This document shows, piece by piece, positions 14,396 to 22,327 of a DNA stretch of 34,048 bases (positions within the stretch are counted from its first letter, which is position 1; each line of letters starts with the position of its first letter). The notes below the pieces were generated by a model, which worked only from the letters and a program-made list of their open reading frames with translations, did no database searches and was not told where the DNA came from. The stretch is from an uncultured Eubacteriales bacterium (GTDB taxonomy: Bacteria > Bacillota > Clostridia > Tissierellales > Peptoniphilaceae), in contig UQBO01000015.1 of the NCBI GenBank assembly GCA_900539225.1, positions 1 through 34,048 on the forward strand, read 5' to 3'. A program made the translations under genes and the position numbers.

Positions 14396-15526
14396 TTATT
14401 TCATTTCTTTTGGAACGAATTGTTCGCAAAGTTCTTTGAAGCCTTCGTAGCTTTGAGCTCCGATGATAGGTGAGCCAACGATGTTACCTTCTTTATCAAG
14501 AACGAATGTTGTTGGGTAACCTGTTACAGCTGCTAGGAACTTGTCGTTCATCTCTTGTGTTGGAATTAGGTTTGGATAATTACATCCCTTGTCCTCGATG
14601 ATTCTCTTTCCTAGTGCGATGATATCGTCACGGTTTTTCTTCATAGCGTCACTCATCTTGTCATCTTCTGGAGACACGTCTGATACAACACCTAAGAAAC
14701 CGATTTTGTCTTTGTATTCTTCATAAACTTTAGCTAGGTCTGGCATTTCAGCTTTACATGGTCCGCAGAATGTTCCCCAAACGTTCATGATAGTGTATTC
14801 ATGTTCAGCTAGGAATTCTTTAGCAGAGAAGTCCTTGCCGTAGATGTCCTTTGTATCGAAATCGAATTTTGCAGCTGCACCTGATTCGCCGTCAACGCTA
14901 AGTGGTTTAGCTACTTTGATAGATTTTTTAACATTGTCAAGGTCTTCATATAGCTTGTCGTAGATATCTTGATCTTCACCTGTAAGTCCTTCAGCCTTGT
15001 TCATGTATGACCAAACGTAGTTGTAGCCGTCTGTGCTTGCTAGCTTTTCGTTGTTGTCAAAGCCTGTTAGTGCCTTTAAGCCTTCGTCGTTCTTTGGCAT
15101 CTTGTCATCAGCTATAACATTTATAGCCCACATCTTAGAGAATTCATTGATAACTTTATCAAGTTCTGCTTTTTTATCTTCTTCACTAAGTGTTTGATCC
15201 ATAAGTAGTTTTGCGTATGCATCTGCTTGTTCAGTGCTAGCAAAGCTTGATTTAACGCCGCCGTAGATGTCGCCAGCGTGGTCTCTCTTTTCAAGTAGTT
15301 CGTTGTAAACGTGGATGTTTTCGAAAGGCTTGCCCCAAACTTCAGGGTTTAAAGTGTACTTAACACCGCTAGTCTTGATGGCGATAGTGCCTTTGTCCAT
15401 GTCTTCTTCATTTGATTTGATCTCACTTTGATCAACAACGTAATCGTTTCCTGATGACTTGTTGCAGCTAAATAAGAATAAGCTTGTCATCATTAATAAA
15501 ATTAAAAGTTTTTTTAGATTTTTCAT
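14396..15526 (-). CDS. TlpA-like thioredoxin-domain lipoprotein
   Basis: A 376-residue exported lipoprotein. The signal peptide ends in the lipobox LFSC (Cys21). Residues about 45-205 are a region I do not recognise. Residues about 215-376 form an AhpC/TSA-type thioredoxin fold with the active site FCGPC (Cys254, Cys257) and the cis-proline motif GYPTTF. It should act outside the membrane in disulfide reduction or peroxide handling. The start was set at ATG 15526, which has TGGAGGGAAAA ahead; the longer reading from 15580 overlaps the promoter region. It is the first gene of the redox operon, and its fold is shared with the protein at 21243-22214. Confidence 0.9.
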   Translation of the reverse strand: MKNLKKLLILLMMTSLFLFSCNKSSGNDYVVDQSEIKSNEEDMDKGTIAIKTSGVKYTLNPEVWGKPFENIHVYNELLEKRDHAGDIYGGVKSSFASTEQADAYAKLLMDQTLSEEDKKAELDKVINEFSKMWAINVIADDKMPKNDEGLKALTGFDNNEKLASTDGYNYVWSYMNKAEGLTGEDQDIYDKLYEDLDNVKKSIKVAKPLSVDGESGAAAKFDFDTKDIYGKDFSAKEFLAEHEYTIMNVWGTFCGPCKAEMPDLAKVYEEYKDKIGFLGVVSDVSPEDDKMSDAMKKNRDDIIALGKRIIEDKGCNYPNLIPTQEMNDKFLAAVTGYPTTFVLDKEGNIVGSPIIGAQSYEGFKELCEQFVPKEMK

Positions 15527-15571
15527 TTTTCCCTCCATAAAATTAAAATGATTTCTTCGAATTACAAAACA

Positions 15572-15600
15572 ATTATACAATATAAATTTTTTCTTTACAA
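15572..15600 (-). promoter_or_regulatory. promoter of the thiol-redox operon
   Basis: On the minus strand TTGTAA (15600-15595), a 17-bp spacer and TATAAT (15577-15572), about 45 bases before the lipoprotein start. The motif TTACAAAATAGTAACAAT (15622-15639) lies just upstream and recurs at 20288. Confidence 0.7.
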
Positions 15601-15666
15601 GTCAATTGAAGCAAATAATATTTACAAAATAGTAACAATAGTGTTTACTTAAAACTTCTTTCATAT

Positions 15667-15704
15667 TATATGTACTATTGCTTTTTATATGTACTATTGC
15701 TTTA
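15667..15704. repeat. 19-bp tandem repeat upstream of arcA
   Basis: Two adjacent copies of TATATGTACTATTGCTTT plus one base (15667-15685, 15686-15704), identical except for the last base. The rest of the 329-bp divergent spacer holds only the two promoters. Confidence 0.8.
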
Positions 15705-15790
15705 AAATTATATTTATACTATAGGCCATTATCATAAACAATCTCTATATCGGTTTAGTTTAATTAAAAGATAAATTGGGTAAATAGTTC

Positions 15791-15819
15791 TTGTAAAAGG
15801 ATATCCATTGTGATAGAAT
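15791..15819 (+). promoter_or_regulatory. arcABC promoter
   Basis: TTGTAA (15791-15796), a 17-bp spacer and TAGAAT (15814-15819), 37 bases before the arcA start. The boxes are imperfect, which would suit an activator-dependent promoter; the tandem repeat about 90 bases upstream is a candidate site. Confidence 0.65.
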
Positions 15820-15855
15820 AAAAGTGTAAGCTAATAATAAAAAAGGAGTGATTTT

Positions 15856-17079
15856 ATGGAAAAAGGAGTTAGAGTTTATTCAGAAATTGGTAAACTTAGA
15901 AAAGTTATCCTTCATAGACCTGGTGAAGAATTAAACAACGTATCACCAGATACTATGCAAGAACTACTTTTTGACGAAGTACCTTACTTGGATCAAGCAC
16001 TTAAGGAACATGATTACTTTGCAAACATATTAAAAGAAAGTGGTTGCGAAGTTTATTATCTAGAAGACTTAGTTGCTGATGTAATTAAGGACAAAAACCT
16101 AAAGGAAAGCTTAATCGAAGAATTCTTAGACGAAGCTGATCTACACACACCAAATGAAAGATACATCATGAAAGACATTCTACTACAACAAAAGTCTGAA
16201 AAGGACATCGTTATGAAGATGATCGCTGGTACTAGAATGACTGAGCTTACTAAGAGAAGCAAAGAAACACTTGCAGACTTTGCAGACAGCGGAAGATACT
16301 TCTTAACTGTACCTATGCCAAATGCTTACTTCACAAGAGACCCATTCGCAAACATCGGTCACGGTGTTGCCATCAACAAGATGTGGTCAAACGTTAGAAG
16401 AAGAGAAACATTATTTGGTAAATACATCTACGACCATCATGAAATGTTTAAGGGAGTAGATGTACCTAGATGGTATGACAGAGAAGAAAAGTATCACACA
16501 GAAGGTGGAGACCAACTAATACTTACTAAAGACGTATTAGCAGTTGGTATCTCACAAAGAACTGAAGCAGCAGCACTACAAAAACTTGGTGAAAACGTAT
16601 TAAATGCTGGTGAATTCAAGACAGTTCTTGCAATTAACATCCCTCAATCACATGCATTCATGCATCTTGACACAGTATTCACAATGATCGACAAAGACAA
16701 ATTCACTATCCACCCAGAAATTGAAGGACCTCTAGTAGTTTATTCAATGGTTAAAGACGGTGACAAGATTGTAATTACAGAAGAAAAGAACTCACTTGAT
16801 AAAATATTAGCTCACTACCTAGGCCTAGACAAAGTTGATTTAATCAGATGCGGCGGCGGACTAGGAATTGATGCTCAAAGAGAACAATGGAACGACGGTT
16901 CAAACACATTAGCAATCGCTCCAGGCGAAGTTGTAGTATATGACAGAAACGTAGTAACAAATGATTTACTTGAAAAAGAAGGAATCAAATTACACAGAAT
17001 GCCATCATATGAACTTTCAAGAGGTAGAGGCGGCCCAAGATGTATGTCTATGCCACTTTACAGAGAAGACGTTAAATAG
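15856..17079 (+). CDS. arcA: arginine deiminase
   Basis: A 407-residue cytosolic enzyme that converts arginine to citrulline and ammonia, the first step of the ATP-yielding arginine deiminase pathway. The family motifs are intact: FTRDPFANIGHG, EGGDQLILTKDVL, the His region MHLDTVFT, and the nucleophile Cys396 in RGRGGPRCMSMP. Length is standard. The start has AAAAAGGAGTG. By eye its codons are strongly biased (AGA, GGT, ACA, CCA), as expected for a highly expressed gene. It heads the arcA-arcB-arcC operon, 46 bases before arcB. No arginine/ornithine antiporter gene (arcD) is in the window. Confidence 0.97.
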   Translation: MEKGVRVYSEIGKLRKVILHRPGEELNNVSPDTMQELLFDEVPYLDQALKEHDYFANILKESGCEVYYLEDLVADVIKDKNLKESLIEEFLDEADLHTPNERYIMKDILLQQKSEKDIVMKMIAGTRMTELTKRSKETLADFADSGRYFLTVPMPNAYFTRDPFANIGHGVAINKMWSNVRRRETLFGKYIYDHHEMFKGVDVPRWYDREEKYHTEGGDQLILTKDVLAVGISQRTEAAALQKLGENVLNAGEFKTVLAINIPQSHAFMHLDTVFTMIDKDKFTIHPEIEGPLVVYSMVKDGDKIVITEEKNSLDKILAHYLGLDKVDLIRCGGGLGIDAQREQWNDGSNTLAIAPGEVVVYDRNVVTNDLLEKEGIKLHRMPSYELSRGRGGPRCMSMPLYREDVK

Positions 17080-17125
17080 TCAAATTATATATTAATAAAA
17101 TTCTAAATTACGGAGGTTAAAATTA

Positions 17126-18127
17126 ATGGCAGTTAATTTACACGGCAGAAATTTCATCACACTAAAGGATTTTACACCAGATGAAATTCATTACCTATTA
17201 AACCTAGCTAGCGACTTAAAAGCTAAGAAGAGAGCAGGTATTAAAGGTGATTTACTAGAAAGAAAAAATATTGTACTATTATTTGAAAAAACTAGTACAA
17301 GAACTAGATGTTCATTCGAAGTTGCTTGTATGGACGAAGGTGGCCAAGTTACATTCTTAGGCTCACAAGACTCACAAATGGGCAAGAAAGAATCAATCGA
17401 AGATACTGCTAAAGTATTAGGCAGATTCTACGATGGTATCGAATTTAGAGGATTTAAACAAGAAACAGTTGATACACTTGCTAAACACGCAGGCGTACCA
17501 GTTTGGAACGGTTTAACAGACCTTTATCACCCAACACAAATACTAGCAGACTTCATGACAGTTAAAGAATATGTACCAAAGCCATTTAACGAAATCAAAT
17601 TCGTTTACGTAGGCGACGCTAGAAACAACATGGGTAACTCCCTAATGATAGGCGCTGCTAAGATGGGTATGCACTTCGTTGCCCTAGCTCCAAAGGAACT
17701 ATGGCCATCAAAAGACCTTGTTAAGGAAATGGAAGAAGTTTCCAAAGAAACAGGCGCTACTATCGAATTCGAAGAAGACGTTAAAAAAGCAGTTAAAGGT
17801 GCAGACGTTATCTACACAGACGTTTGGGTATCAATGGGTGAAGAAGATAAATTCGAAGAAAGAATCAAACTTCTTAAACCATATCAAGTAAATATGGACA
17901 TGATCAAAGCTACAGGCAACGAACATGTTATATTTTTACACTGCCTACCAAGCTTCCACGACTTAAATACTAAGATAGGTGCTGAAATTGGCGAAAAATA
18001 CGGCTTAAAAGAAATGGAAGTTACAGACGAAGTATTCAGAAGCAAGTACTCAAGAGTATTTGACGAAGCTGAAAACAGAATGCACACTATAAAGGCAGTT
18101 ATCGTTGCCACTATAGGAAAACTATAG
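17126..18127 (+). CDS. arcB: ornithine carbamoyltransferase, catabolic
   Basis: A 333-residue enzyme that splits citrulline with phosphate into ornithine and carbamoyl phosphate. Carbamoyl-phosphate binding motif STRTR (57-61), HPTQILADF, DARNNMGNS and the ornithine-binding HCLPSFHD are present. Placement between arcA and arcC points to the catabolic role rather than arginine synthesis. ACGGAGG precedes the start. The stop is one base before the arcC start. Confidence 0.96.
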   Translation: MAVNLHGRNFITLKDFTPDEIHYLLNLASDLKAKKRAGIKGDLLERKNIVLLFEKTSTRTRCSFEVACMDEGGQVTFLGSQDSQMGKKESIEDTAKVLGRFYDGIEFRGFKQETVDTLAKHAGVPVWNGLTDLYHPTQILADFMTVKEYVPKPFNEIKFVYVGDARNNMGNSLMIGAAKMGMHFVALAPKELWPSKDLVKEMEEVSKETGATIEFEEDVKKAVKGADVIYTDVWVSMGEEDKFEERIKLLKPYQVNMDMIKATGNEHVIFLHCLPSFHDLNTKIGAEIGEKYGLKEMEVTDEVFRSKYSRVFDEAENRMHTIKAVIVATIGKL

Positions 18128-18128
18128 A

Positions 18129-19031
18129 ATGAAGGTAGTAGTTGCATTAGGAGGCAACGCTCTAGGAAAAACTTGTGCGGAACAAAAAGAACTAGTTAAG
18201 AAGACAGCAAAACCAATCGTCGACTTAATCGAACAAGGTAACGACGTTACCATCGCTCATGGCAATGGTCCTCAAGTAGGCCTTATCAACAACGCATTCA
18301 AAGGCGATATGCCATTTGCAGAGTGCGGCGCAATGAGCCAAGGCTACATTGGATACCACTTACAAAATGCCATCAAGGCAGAACTAAAGAGAAGAGGCAT
18401 CAAGAAAAACGTAGCTACAGTTATCACACAAGTTTTAGTAGATAAAGATGATAAAGCATTCCAAAACCCTACTAAGCCTATCGGCCTATTCTATAAAAAA
18501 GAAGAAGCAGAAAAGCTTATGGCCGCAACAGGCGACACATACGTTGAAGACGCAGGTAGAGGCTACAGAAAAGTTATAGCTTCACCAAAGCCTATTGACG
18601 TAGTAGAAAAGGATCTAATCAGTCATCTTATCGAAGCAGGAGACGTTGTAATCACAGTTGGCGGCGGCGGAATCCCAGTTATCGAAGACGGCGAAGACTA
18701 CAAAGGCGTAGCAGCAGTTATCGATAAAGACTTCGCTTCAGAAAAACTTGCTGAGATAGTTGATGCAGATCAATTAATCATATTAACAGCAGTTGAAAAA
18801 GTTGCCATAAACTTCGGTAAAGAAAACCAAGAAGAGCTTAATAAAGTAACAGTAGATGAGATGAAAAAGTACTCAGAAGAAGGTCACTTCGCAAAAGGAT
18901 CCATGCTTCCAAAAGTTGAAGCAGCCATCATGTTTGCAGAGTCAAAACCAGGTAGAGTCAGCTTAATCACATCACTTGAAAAAGCGGGCGAAGGTATCGA
19001 AGGAAAGACTGGAACAATAATTTCTAAGTAA
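18129..19031 (+). CDS. arcC: carbamate kinase
   Basis: A 300-residue amino-acid-kinase-fold enzyme that makes ATP from carbamoyl phosphate, the energy-yielding last step of arginine fermentation. The N-terminal VVALGGNALG, the HGNGPQVG loop and the GGGGIPV motif are typical. It starts one base after the arcB stop, with a modest AGGA about ten bases ahead, so coupling to arcB is likely. A good terminator follows. Confidence 0.96.
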   Translation: MKVVVALGGNALGKTCAEQKELVKKTAKPIVDLIEQGNDVTIAHGNGPQVGLINNAFKGDMPFAECGAMSQGYIGYHLQNAIKAELKRRGIKKNVATVITQVLVDKDDKAFQNPTKPIGLFYKKEEAEKLMAATGDTYVEDAGRGYRKVIASPKPIDVVEKDLISHLIEAGDVVITVGGGGIPVIEDGEDYKGVAAVIDKDFASEKLAEIVDADQLIILTAVEKVAINFGKENQEELNKVTVDEMKKYSEEGHFAKGSMLPKVEAAIMFAESKPGRVSLITSLEKAGEGIEGKTGTIISK

Positions 19032-19042
19032 AAATATATTAG

Positions 19043-19069
19043 AAGAGCAGATTAATTTCTGCTCTTTTT
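19043..19069 (+). terminator. terminator of the arc operon
   Basis: AAGAGCAGA, a short loop, TCTGCTCTT and T-run. Confidence 0.88.
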
Positions 19070-19138
19070 GTTTAGAAAAAATTAGCCATGGGTATATATC
19101 TATTGACAATTGATAGACAAAATTTAGGAGGGATATTA

Positions 19139-19369
19139 ATGAAAGACATTACAATTTATACAAGCACTACATGCTCATTCTGCCACATGGCAAAGGACTA
19201 CTTAGACGGAAAGAACATCAAGTACACAGAAAAGAACATCTCAGAAGATAAAGACGCTAGGATGGAAATGATGAAGATGGGCTTCACAGGCGTTCCAGTT
19301 ATCATTATAGGCGATGAAAAGATACTTGGCTTTGACAAGGCTAAGATCGATGCAGCATTAGAAGACTAA
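19139..19369 (+). CDS. glutaredoxin-like protein
   Basis: A 76-residue thioredoxin-fold protein with the redox site CSFC (Cys12, Cys15) and the cis-proline motif TGVPV (Pro53). Such short glutaredoxin/NrdH-type proteins reduce disulfides in the cytosol and can serve ribonucleotide reductase; a link to nrdJ 10 kb away is only a possibility. The start was set at ATG 19139, with TTAGGAGGG ahead. It is a single-gene unit between two terminators; its promoter is not clear (TTTAGA, 16 bp, TATATA near 19071-19098 is weak). Confidence 0.88.
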   Translation: MKDITIYTSTTCSFCHMAKDYLDGKNIKYTEKNISEDKDARMEMMKMGFTGVPVIIIGDEKILGFDKAKIDAALED

Positions 19370-19380
19370 GATATTTACTA

Positions 19381-19411
19381 AAGTATGTACCATTTGGTGC
19401 ATACTTTTTTT
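19381..19411 (+). terminator. terminator of the glutaredoxin gene
   Basis: A 12-bp stem, AAGTATGTACCA with its complement, a 2-nt loop, one G-T pair, then T7. Confidence 0.88.
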
Positions 19412-19541
19412 ATGCCTTGAGAATGGCTGGGCCACTGCGTAGATAATTGCTAAATTATTAATTTTAGATGCAAAAGACATACATGTGCTATTAAAAAAAT
19501 ATATACGCACTTAATAGACCGAAATTGACAAGAGCACGAAG

Positions 19542-19562
19542 AAAAAAGGTGGAAACCCACCT
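19542..19562 (-). terminator. orphan minus-strand terminator
   Basis: On the minus strand AGGTGG-GTTT-CCACCT runs into TTTTT. No minus-strand gene lies to its right, so its use is unclear. The remaining spacer 19412-19569 has no gene that I can support. Confidence 0.4.
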
Positions 19563-19569
19563 AAATTCT

Positions 19570-19598
19570 TTGAGTTAATATGAATTTTATGGTATAAT
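19570..19598 (+). promoter_or_regulatory. promoter of the methyltransferase gene
   Basis: TTGAGT (19570-19575), a 17-bp spacer and TATAAT (19593-19598), 27 bases before the start codon. Confidence 0.75.
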
Positions 19599-19625
19599 TA
19601 TTAAAGAAAGATTATAGGAGGACAA

Positions 19626-20243
19626 ATGCTAGACAAATTTGGATTTGATTTATGGGCAGAGGATTATGATAAAACTGTTGAACTATCTGATAGTGAGGAT
19701 ACTTACCCATTTGCGGGATATAAAGAAGTTCTTGCTTACATCTACGATGCCGTTAGGAAAATGAATGCAAAAAAAGTTCTTGACATAGGCTTTGGCACGG
19801 CAGTTTTAACGAAAAAACTTTATGATGACGGCCTTGAGATACACGGTCAAGACTTTTCAAAGAATATGCTCGATATAGCGCAAGAAAAAATGCCAAAGGC
19901 AAAATTATATGAAGGCGATTTCACAAAAGCACTAGACAAGAGCATTTTAAGTGAAAAATACGACGCGATACTCGCAACATATTCACTTCATCACATAATT
20001 GACTCTGAGAAAAAAGATTTTTTAAAGGCTTTACTTAGTCTTCTTAATGATGGCGGCAAAATTTTTATAGGCGACGTTAGTTTTGTGGACCTTGCATCAT
20101 TAGAAGCTTGCAGAGAAGAGTCGAAAGATTATTGGGATGATGACGAGCACTACCTTGTTTATGAGAGCATCAAGAAAGATTTTCCAAAGGCAATTTTCGA
20201 AAAAATAAGTTTTTGCTCAGGAGTTTTGATTTTAGAAAAATAG
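19626..20243 (+). CDS. class I SAM-dependent methyltransferase (YrrT-like)
   Basis: A 205-residue protein with the Rossmann SAM-binding motif VLDIGFGTAVLT (about residues 51-62), the acidic strand end IHGQDFS and LATYSLHHI as motif IV region. The opening FGFDLWAEDYDKTVE resembles the Bacillus YrrT group of uncharacterised methyltransferases. The substrate is unknown. AGGAGGACAA precedes the start. It is a single-gene unit with its own promoter and terminator. Confidence 0.82.
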   Translation: MLDKFGFDLWAEDYDKTVELSDSEDTYPFAGYKEVLAYIYDAVRKMNAKKVLDIGFGTAVLTKKLYDDGLEIHGQDFSKNMLDIAQEKMPKAKLYEGDFTKALDKSILSEKYDAILATYSLHHIIDSEKKDFLKALLSLLNDGGKIFIGDVSFVDLASLEACREESKDYWDDDEHYLVYESIKKDFPKAIFEKISFCSGVLILEK

Positions 20244-20250
20244 TTTTTAC

Positions 20251-20284
20251 ATTTGGTCCATGGCAGTGCTATGGGCCCTTTTAT
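20251..20284 (+). terminator. terminator of the methyltransferase gene
   Basis: GGTCCAT and ATGGGCC form a 7-bp stem with one G-T pair and a loop of about ten bases, followed by CTTTTATTT. Confidence 0.65.
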
Positions 20285-20337
20285 TTCTTACAAAATAGTA
20301 ACAATTAATGAAAATCCATTCGCGGAGTGCTTTATTG

Positions 20338-20346
20338 TGATATACT
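20338..20346 (+). promoter_or_regulatory. extended -10 promoter of the 248-residue lipoprotein gene
   Basis: TGATATACT fits an extended -10 (TGn before TATACT); no good -35 is visible. The 18-base motif TTACAAAATAGTAACAAT (20288-20305), also found upstream of the redox operon at 15622, lies about 35 bases before it. Confidence 0.55.
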
Positions 20347-20366
20347 ATATACAAGGAAGTGATGAT

Positions 20367-21113
20367 ATGAAAAAGATTTTACTTATAATGATGTCTTTGG
20401 CTCTTATGCTAAGCGCCTTTGCGTGTCAAAAGCCAAATGAGATGCCAAAGGAAAAAAGCGAAGCAAACGAAACAAATGAAACAAATGAAACAAATGAAGC
20501 AAATGAAATAGACGAGCCAGATAGAACTGATGAGGGAGCTCTAATCCCAGCTGTTATGCTTGACGGCAAATTATACAAGGATACTGGCTGTTTAAATAAT
20601 CTAGTTACTTGCGGCACCATGGACGGCAAGATCGACAAAGTCGTTCCTACTAATGAGTTTCCAAAGAACGACGGTGAGTCAAACTTTGATAAATGCGAGT
20701 ACCAATACGCTGGAGAGGGCTTTTTAACTGTTCACTACGATGACAAATATCTTTTGTTTTCGACTGGAGACAATTGGTCCGAGACTAAAAAATACGTCGC
20801 AAATTTCACAGGAACTGTAGAGGAAGTTGTTTGTGACGAGACTACAAAGGACGCTACTATGCTTAGAATAAAGGATATTATCATGCCAGAAGAGTTTGAA
20901 TATATTTTTGGTGAAAATACTAAGTATCCAAATCCGTTCTTAGTAAAGCTTGATAATGTAGTCGTTCAAAAGGACAGAGAGCCAATTGATCCAAAAGATA
21001 TTGAAGGTAAGGAAGTTATAGTCTACTTCGACGGCACAGCTCACAACACAGAGCTAGAATCAAGTGCGCTAATTACAATCGATTCAGCTTATGAGGTAGA
21101 AGTTCTAGACTAA
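20367..21113 (+). CDS. putative lipoprotein with Asn-Glu-Thr repeat
   Basis: A 248-residue protein with a signal peptide ending LMLSAFAC, a slightly atypical lipobox with Cys20. It is followed by a low-complexity linker of NET/NEA repeats encoded by a 9-bp tandem repeat (about 20461-20507). The remaining domain (residues about 55-248) contains three cysteines (GCLNN, TCGTMDG, KCEYQ) and an OB-like stretch, FTGTVEEVVCD...MLRIKDIIM. I do not recognise the family; a cell-surface role is all that can be inferred. The start was set at ATG 20367 (CAAGGAAGTG ahead). A terminator that is also present after the next gene follows it. Confidence 0.78.
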   Translation: MKKILLIMMSLALMLSAFACQKPNEMPKEKSEANETNETNETNEANEIDEPDRTDEGALIPAVMLDGKLYKDTGCLNNLVTCGTMDGKIDKVVPTNEFPKNDGESNFDKCEYQYAGEGFLTVHYDDKYLLFSTGDNWSETKKYVANFTGTVEEVVCDETTKDATMLRIKDIIMPEEFEYIFGENTKYPNPFLVKLDNVVVQKDREPIDPKDIEGKEVIVYFDGTAHNTELESSALITIDSAYEVEVLD

Positions 21114-21121
21114 AATACAAT

Positions 21122-21160
21122 TTAAATAACTATTATGGGCTTTCACACGAGAGCCCTTTT
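21122..21160. repeat. direct repeat C, left copy (terminator)
   Basis: Thirty-nine bases match 22207-22245 at 37 positions. They include the hairpin GGGCTTTC...GAGAGCCC with T4 that ends the lipoprotein gene. Confidence 0.85.
21136..21160 (+). terminator. terminator, left copy of pair C
   Basis: GGGCT and AGCCC close a hairpin with a loop of about 13 bases, followed by TTTTCTCTT. Confidence 0.75.
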
Positions 21161-21163
21161 CTC

Positions 21164-21192
21164 TTGCTAAAATTTATTTTCAGTGATATAAT
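21164..21192 (+). promoter_or_regulatory. promoter of the YAQC redoxin gene
   Basis: TTGCTA (21164-21169), a 17-bp spacer and TATAAT (21187-21192) with an extended -10 TGA. The string GTGATATAATAT also occurs in the dnaX promoter at 22318-22329. Confidence 0.75.
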
Positions 21193-21242
21193 ATATTTAT
21201 AAGCAATATACTTTGTTAGCAGGGTAAATCAAGGAGGGAAAA

Positions 21243-22214
21243 ATGAAAAAGAAAATTTCGTTATTATTAGTAGTTCTTATGCTAGTGACATTTATGCCTA
21301 TGTCAATGGCTGTGAGTGAAGAAAAGGCTATGGAGAGCACTCAAAAGTTTACAGTTAACGGCGAGGCGCGTGAGATTAGAGCTTATATCATTAATGGCAA
21401 AAATTATTTAAAGCTACGTGATGCAGCCGCTGCGCTTAAAGGAACAAAGGCACAATTCTATGTTGACTACGACAACGACAAGCATCTTGTTAGTATCGAA
21501 ACGAATAAGCCATATGAAGACCTATCAGATATCAAGACTTATTCATCTCAAAAAGAGCTTTGGGCAACTATGAGAAATATGGATGTCCTTATCGATGGCA
21601 AAGAGAAAAAACTTAATTCTGCCTTTATTATCGAAACAAATTACATCGAGCTAAGGGACTTAGCTAAACTATTAGGTTTTGATCTTAACTATGAAGCAAA
21701 GACAAAAACTGTAGCAATTACATCAGATAAAGTTAAAATACCTTGCAAGCTTGATTTTGAGCTAGAAGACTTCGATGGTAATAAACGTAACATTGCCGAT
21801 ATATTAGCTGAGCACGAATACACTTTAGTCAATCTTTGGTCGACTGATTATGCACAATGCAAAAAAGAACTTCCTGACTTAAGTAAGCTAGCAAACGATT
21901 ATAATGGTAAAGCTGGCTTCCTTGGCGTTATTCATAACATTGAGCCTCTTACTAGCACATCAAGTGATTATGACAAGAAGACTAGAGAAGAAAATATAGC
22001 TAAGGCAAAGAGCTTATTAGAAAAAGCAGACGCTAAATATCAAAATCTATGTCCTAGCCAAGCGGCTGAGAAGTATTTTAATTTCAAGATAAAAGCCGTT
22101 CCAACAGTTTTTATATTTGATAGCGAAGGAAATATTCTCGAAACATTTGTTGGCGTTGGCGCTTATGGCTTTTATGAAAAATATGAAAAAGCATTGAAGA
22201 AATATATTAAATAA
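21243..22214 (+). CDS. exported stalk-domain / thioredoxin-fold protein with YAQC in place of CXXC
   Basis: A 323-residue protein with a Sec signal peptide (about 1-23) and a stalk domain of the copper-amine-oxidase-N type (about 35-160; repeated motifs YLKLRDAAAAL and YIELRDLAKLLGF). A redoxin domain follows (about 170-323), paralogous to that at 14396-15526 (both have LAEHEYT, then xELPDLxK or xEMPDLxK, then GFLGV). The active site that is FCGPC in the paralogue is DYAQC here, so the nucleophilic cysteine is lost while Cys206 remains. An extra Cys270 lies in NLCPSQ and Cys168 precedes the domain. Function may be lost, structural, or based on a different cysteine pair. CAAGGAGGG precedes the start. 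The gene is bracketed by repeat C. Confidence 0.85.
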   Translation: MKKKISLLLVVLMLVTFMPMSMAVSEEKAMESTQKFTVNGEAREIRAYIINGKNYLKLRDAAAALKGTKAQFYVDYDNDKHLVSIETNKPYEDLSDIKTYSSQKELWATMRNMDVLIDGKEKKLNSAFIIETNYIELRDLAKLLGFDLNYEAKTKTVAITSDKVKIPCKLDFELEDFDGNKRNIADILAEHEYTLVNLWSTDYAQCKKELPDLSKLANDYNGKAGFLGVIHNIEPLTSTSSDYDKKTREENIAKAKSLLEKADAKYQNLCPSQAAEKYFNFKIKAVPTVFIFDSEGNILETFVGVGAYGFYEKYEKALKKYIK

Positions 22215-22245
22215 CTATTAAGGGCTTTCACATGAGAGCCCTTTT
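22207..22245. repeat. direct repeat C, right copy
   Basis: A copy of 21122-21160 (37 of 39 identical, offset 1085). It begins inside the last two codons of the redoxin gene. Confidence 0.85.
22221..22245 (+). terminator. terminator of the YAQC redoxin gene, right copy of pair C
   Basis: Hairpin AGGGCT...AGCCCT followed by TTTT. Confidence 0.78.
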
Positions 22246-22281
22246 TCATATACCACCCATGTTTATGGACTAGCCACTTCG

Positions 22282-22317
22282 TAAAGACCACTCACGTCTT
22301 TATTTTTTTTTATTTTT
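22282..22317 (+). terminator. second terminator ahead of dnaX
   Basis: TAAAGAC (22282-22288), a 7-nt loop, GTCTTTA (22296-22302), then T8-A-T5. It isolates dnaX from upstream transcription. Confidence 0.7.
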
Positions 22318-22318
22318 G

Positions 22319-22327
22319 TGATATAAT
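22319..22327 (+). promoter_or_regulatory. dnaX operon promoter (extended -10)
   Basis: TGATATAAT is an extended -10; the -35 region is only T-rich. It lies about 30 bases before dnaX and directly after a terminator T-run. Confidence 0.65.
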
